DNA of 64,000 nt, from contig NZ_JAEKGC010000002.1 of NCBI RefSeq assembly GCF_016405885.1, positions 304,093 through 368,092 on the forward strand, given 5' to 3'. Position 1 is the first letter of the stretch. Every line of letters begins with the position of its first letter. Shown in pieces: positions 62,919 through 64,000 of the stretch. The position numbers and the translations under genes were made by a program. This stretch comes from Arthrobacter sp. MSA 4-2. Lineage in GTDB: Bacteria; Actinomycetota; Actinomycetes; Actinomycetales; Micrococcaceae. Below the pieces are notes generated by a model. That model made no database searches. It was not told the DNA's origin and saw nothing but the letters and a program-made list of their open reading frames with translations.

Positions 62919-64000
62919 ATGGAGAGGGCAGGAATCCCGGATCCGGGGGTGGATCCCACGGCGCAGGACCCCGGGTGGCTGGAGGCCGCCGCGGACATCC
63001 TCGGTGCCGGGTTCCTCACCGGCCCGATACCGGAGACCGCCGGGCTGGATGAGGCGATCGGCGGGCTGGAGGCGCTGGCGCGGCTGAAGAGCTGGGCCGA
63101 GGCCCAGACCGTGAGGTTCACCGAGCGGGTCCGGATCCTCACCGAGGAGCGCCTTCGGGAGCGCGGGATGCAGGCCGGGTCCCTGGCCGATGCCCTGGCC
63201 GCCTCCGAGGTCGCCTGCGCCCTGCGGATCCCCGAACGCACCGCCGGGACCCTGATCGAGCACGCCTTCGTGCTCACCGGGCACCTCCCGGCAACCCTGA
63301 CGGCCCTGGAGTCCGGGGCCATCTCCTGGCGGCACGCGGCCACCCTGGTCCAGGAGTGCGCCGGCCTGCCCGGCTTCGCCCTGCCCTACTTCGAACAACA
63401 GCTCCTGCCCGTCGCCCAGGACACCACCGCCGCGAAGCTGGCCTACCGGGCCCGCCGGCTGCGCGCACAAATGCACCCGGAGACCATCAGCGACCGGACC
63501 CAATCGGCCCGGAAGAACCGCCGGGTCGACTTCCATCCCGACGACGACGGCATGGCCTGGCTGAACGTGTACCTGCCGGCGGACAAGGCCGTGGCCATCG
63601 ACGGGCGCCTGACCCGGCTCTCCCGGGCGCTGCAGTGCCCCGAGGAGACCCGGACCCTGGCCCAGCTGCGCACCGACGCCCTCACCGACCTGCTCACCCA
63701 CACCTGCCCCGGCCCCGCAAACACCGGCACCGCAAACACCGGCACCGCATCCCTCCCCGCCGATGCCGGCACGGACCCTGCCGTCCCGGCTGCCGCCGGT
63801 GCGGGTGCGGCCGCGGGTGGGGGCGGTGCCGGTGCGGGCGGTGCGGGTGCGGCCGGTGCGGGTGCGGTTCCGGGCCGGCCGGTTGAGCCCTACGGCTGGA
63901 ACGGGATCCAGGCCCAGGTGCACGTCACCGTCCCGGTGCTGACCCTCCTCGACGTCGACGACGCCCCCGGCGAGCTCGAAGGCTACGGGCCCATCGACCC
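62919..64000 (+). CDS. DUF222/13E12-repeat HNH endonuclease family protein (3' end outside window)
   Basis: The frame runs 360 codons to the window edge; the HNH motif lies beyond it. Residues 40-280 match DUF222: LARLKSWAEAQTVRFTERV, ALRIPERTAGTLIEHAFVL, ALESGAISWRHAATLV, DDDGMAWLNVYLPAD, RTDALTDLLTH. A linker follows with a doubled 15-bp unit (63720-63749) and a long Ala/Gly run (about 63781-63870). Members occur in many copies in Micrococcaceae and may be mobile. The ATG at 62919 lacks a clear ribosome site. Confidence 0.85.
   Translation, partial: MERAGIPDPGVDPTAQDPGWLEAAADILGAGFLTGPIPETAGLDEAIGGLEALARLKSWAEAQTVRFTERVRILTEERLRERGMQAGSLADALAASEVACALRIPERTAGTLIEHAFVLTGHLPATLTALESGAISWRHAATLVQECAGLPGFALPYFEQQLLPVAQDTTAAKLAYRARRLRAQMHPETISDRTQSARKNRRVDFHPDDDGMAWLNVYLPADKAVAIDGRLTRLSRALQCPEETRTLAQLRTDALTDLLTHTCPGPANTGTANTGTASLPADAGTDPAVPAAAGAGAAAGGGGAGAGGAGAAGAGAVPGRPVEPYGWNGIQAQVHVTVPVLTLLDVDDAPGELEGYGPID

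Noticed and set aside
63720..63880. Repeats in the DUF222 linker considered as a CRISPR-like array
   Set aside because: Units are short, directly adjoining and in frame; there are no spacers and no cas genes.
62376..63923. A 515-codon minus-strand frame over the SMP-30 and DUF222 genes
   Set aside because: Shadow frame; its Gly/Gln/His repeats mirror the codon pattern of the plus-strand genes.

Overview
The window is a high-GC actinobacterial chromosome segment, most likely from an Arthrobacter-type member of the Micrococcaceae. The evidence is the gene order (DUF3052-aceE-fasR-fabD-fabH-acpP-fabF-DUF3145; rpsP-khpA-rimM-trmD-rplS-lepB-rnhB-DUF2469-yraN-comM-dprA; ffh-amtB/glnB-ftsY-smc-mutM-rnc-rpmF-yceD-coaD-rsmD-recG-DAK2-thiL), the frequent GTG starts, several likely leaderless mRNAs, and an oleA-oleBC-oleD olefin cluster with the OleB-OleC fusion known from Micrococcus and relatives. 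No prophage, CRISPR array, rRNA or intact transposon was seen.

Layout. 1-2110: edge of a secreted Ig-like surface protein, four tandem 22-23-bp repeats resembling an insertion-sequence end, and tRNA-Val(UAC); this may be an island boundary. 2232-4082: sirtuin, 1-Cys peroxiredoxin and DUF3052, divergent from aceE. 4508-12462: pyruvate dehydrogenase E1, then the FasR-like regulator and the type II fatty acid synthase genes. 12584-18301 (minus): DUF3145, xerC, an O6-alkylguanine transferase homologue without its catalytic cysteine, dprA, comM, yraN. 18522-24253: small acidic protein, DUF2469, rnhB, two signal peptidases, rplS, trmD, rimM, khpA, rpsP. 24384-37548: glyoxalase/dioxygenase-fold protein, hydrolase, ffh, zwf, glnB-amtB, ftsY, an MFS transporter, smc. 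37774-42439: olefin operon. 42581-46241: LysM-NlpC/P60 hydrolase behind a c-di-AMP riboswitch, mutM, rnc, rpmF, yceD. 46420-49527: HTH-TOBE regulator plus modABC. 49590-54618: coaD, aminotransferase, spermidine-synthase-like protein, small protein, membrane protein plus YcnI. 54688-60559: rsmD, recG, DAK2, thiL, LCP protein. 60639-64000: repeat-containing wall protein, DUF3515 lipoprotein, SMP-30, and a DUF222/HNH gene running off the edge.

Functional themes. AceE supplies acetyl-CoA; the FasR-like protein has matching inverted repeats in front of itself and fabD; FabD/FabH/AcpP/FabF make acyl chains; OleA/BC/D can condense acyl-CoAs head-to-head into long-chain olefins. The long minus-strand blocks hold translation, secretion, DNA-uptake and repair functions. 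Accessory modules (ole, mod, ycnI) sit between genes that are neighbours in many actinobacteria.

The most notable observations are the shared operator at fasR and fabD, the Cys-to-Gly change in the Ogt homologue, the c-di-AMP riboswitch, a GlnR-like box before amtB, terminator-like hairpins inside the start of the second lepB, a wall protein with four octapeptide repeats, and the repeat cluster by tRNA-Val. I did not find a clearly new multi-gene system.
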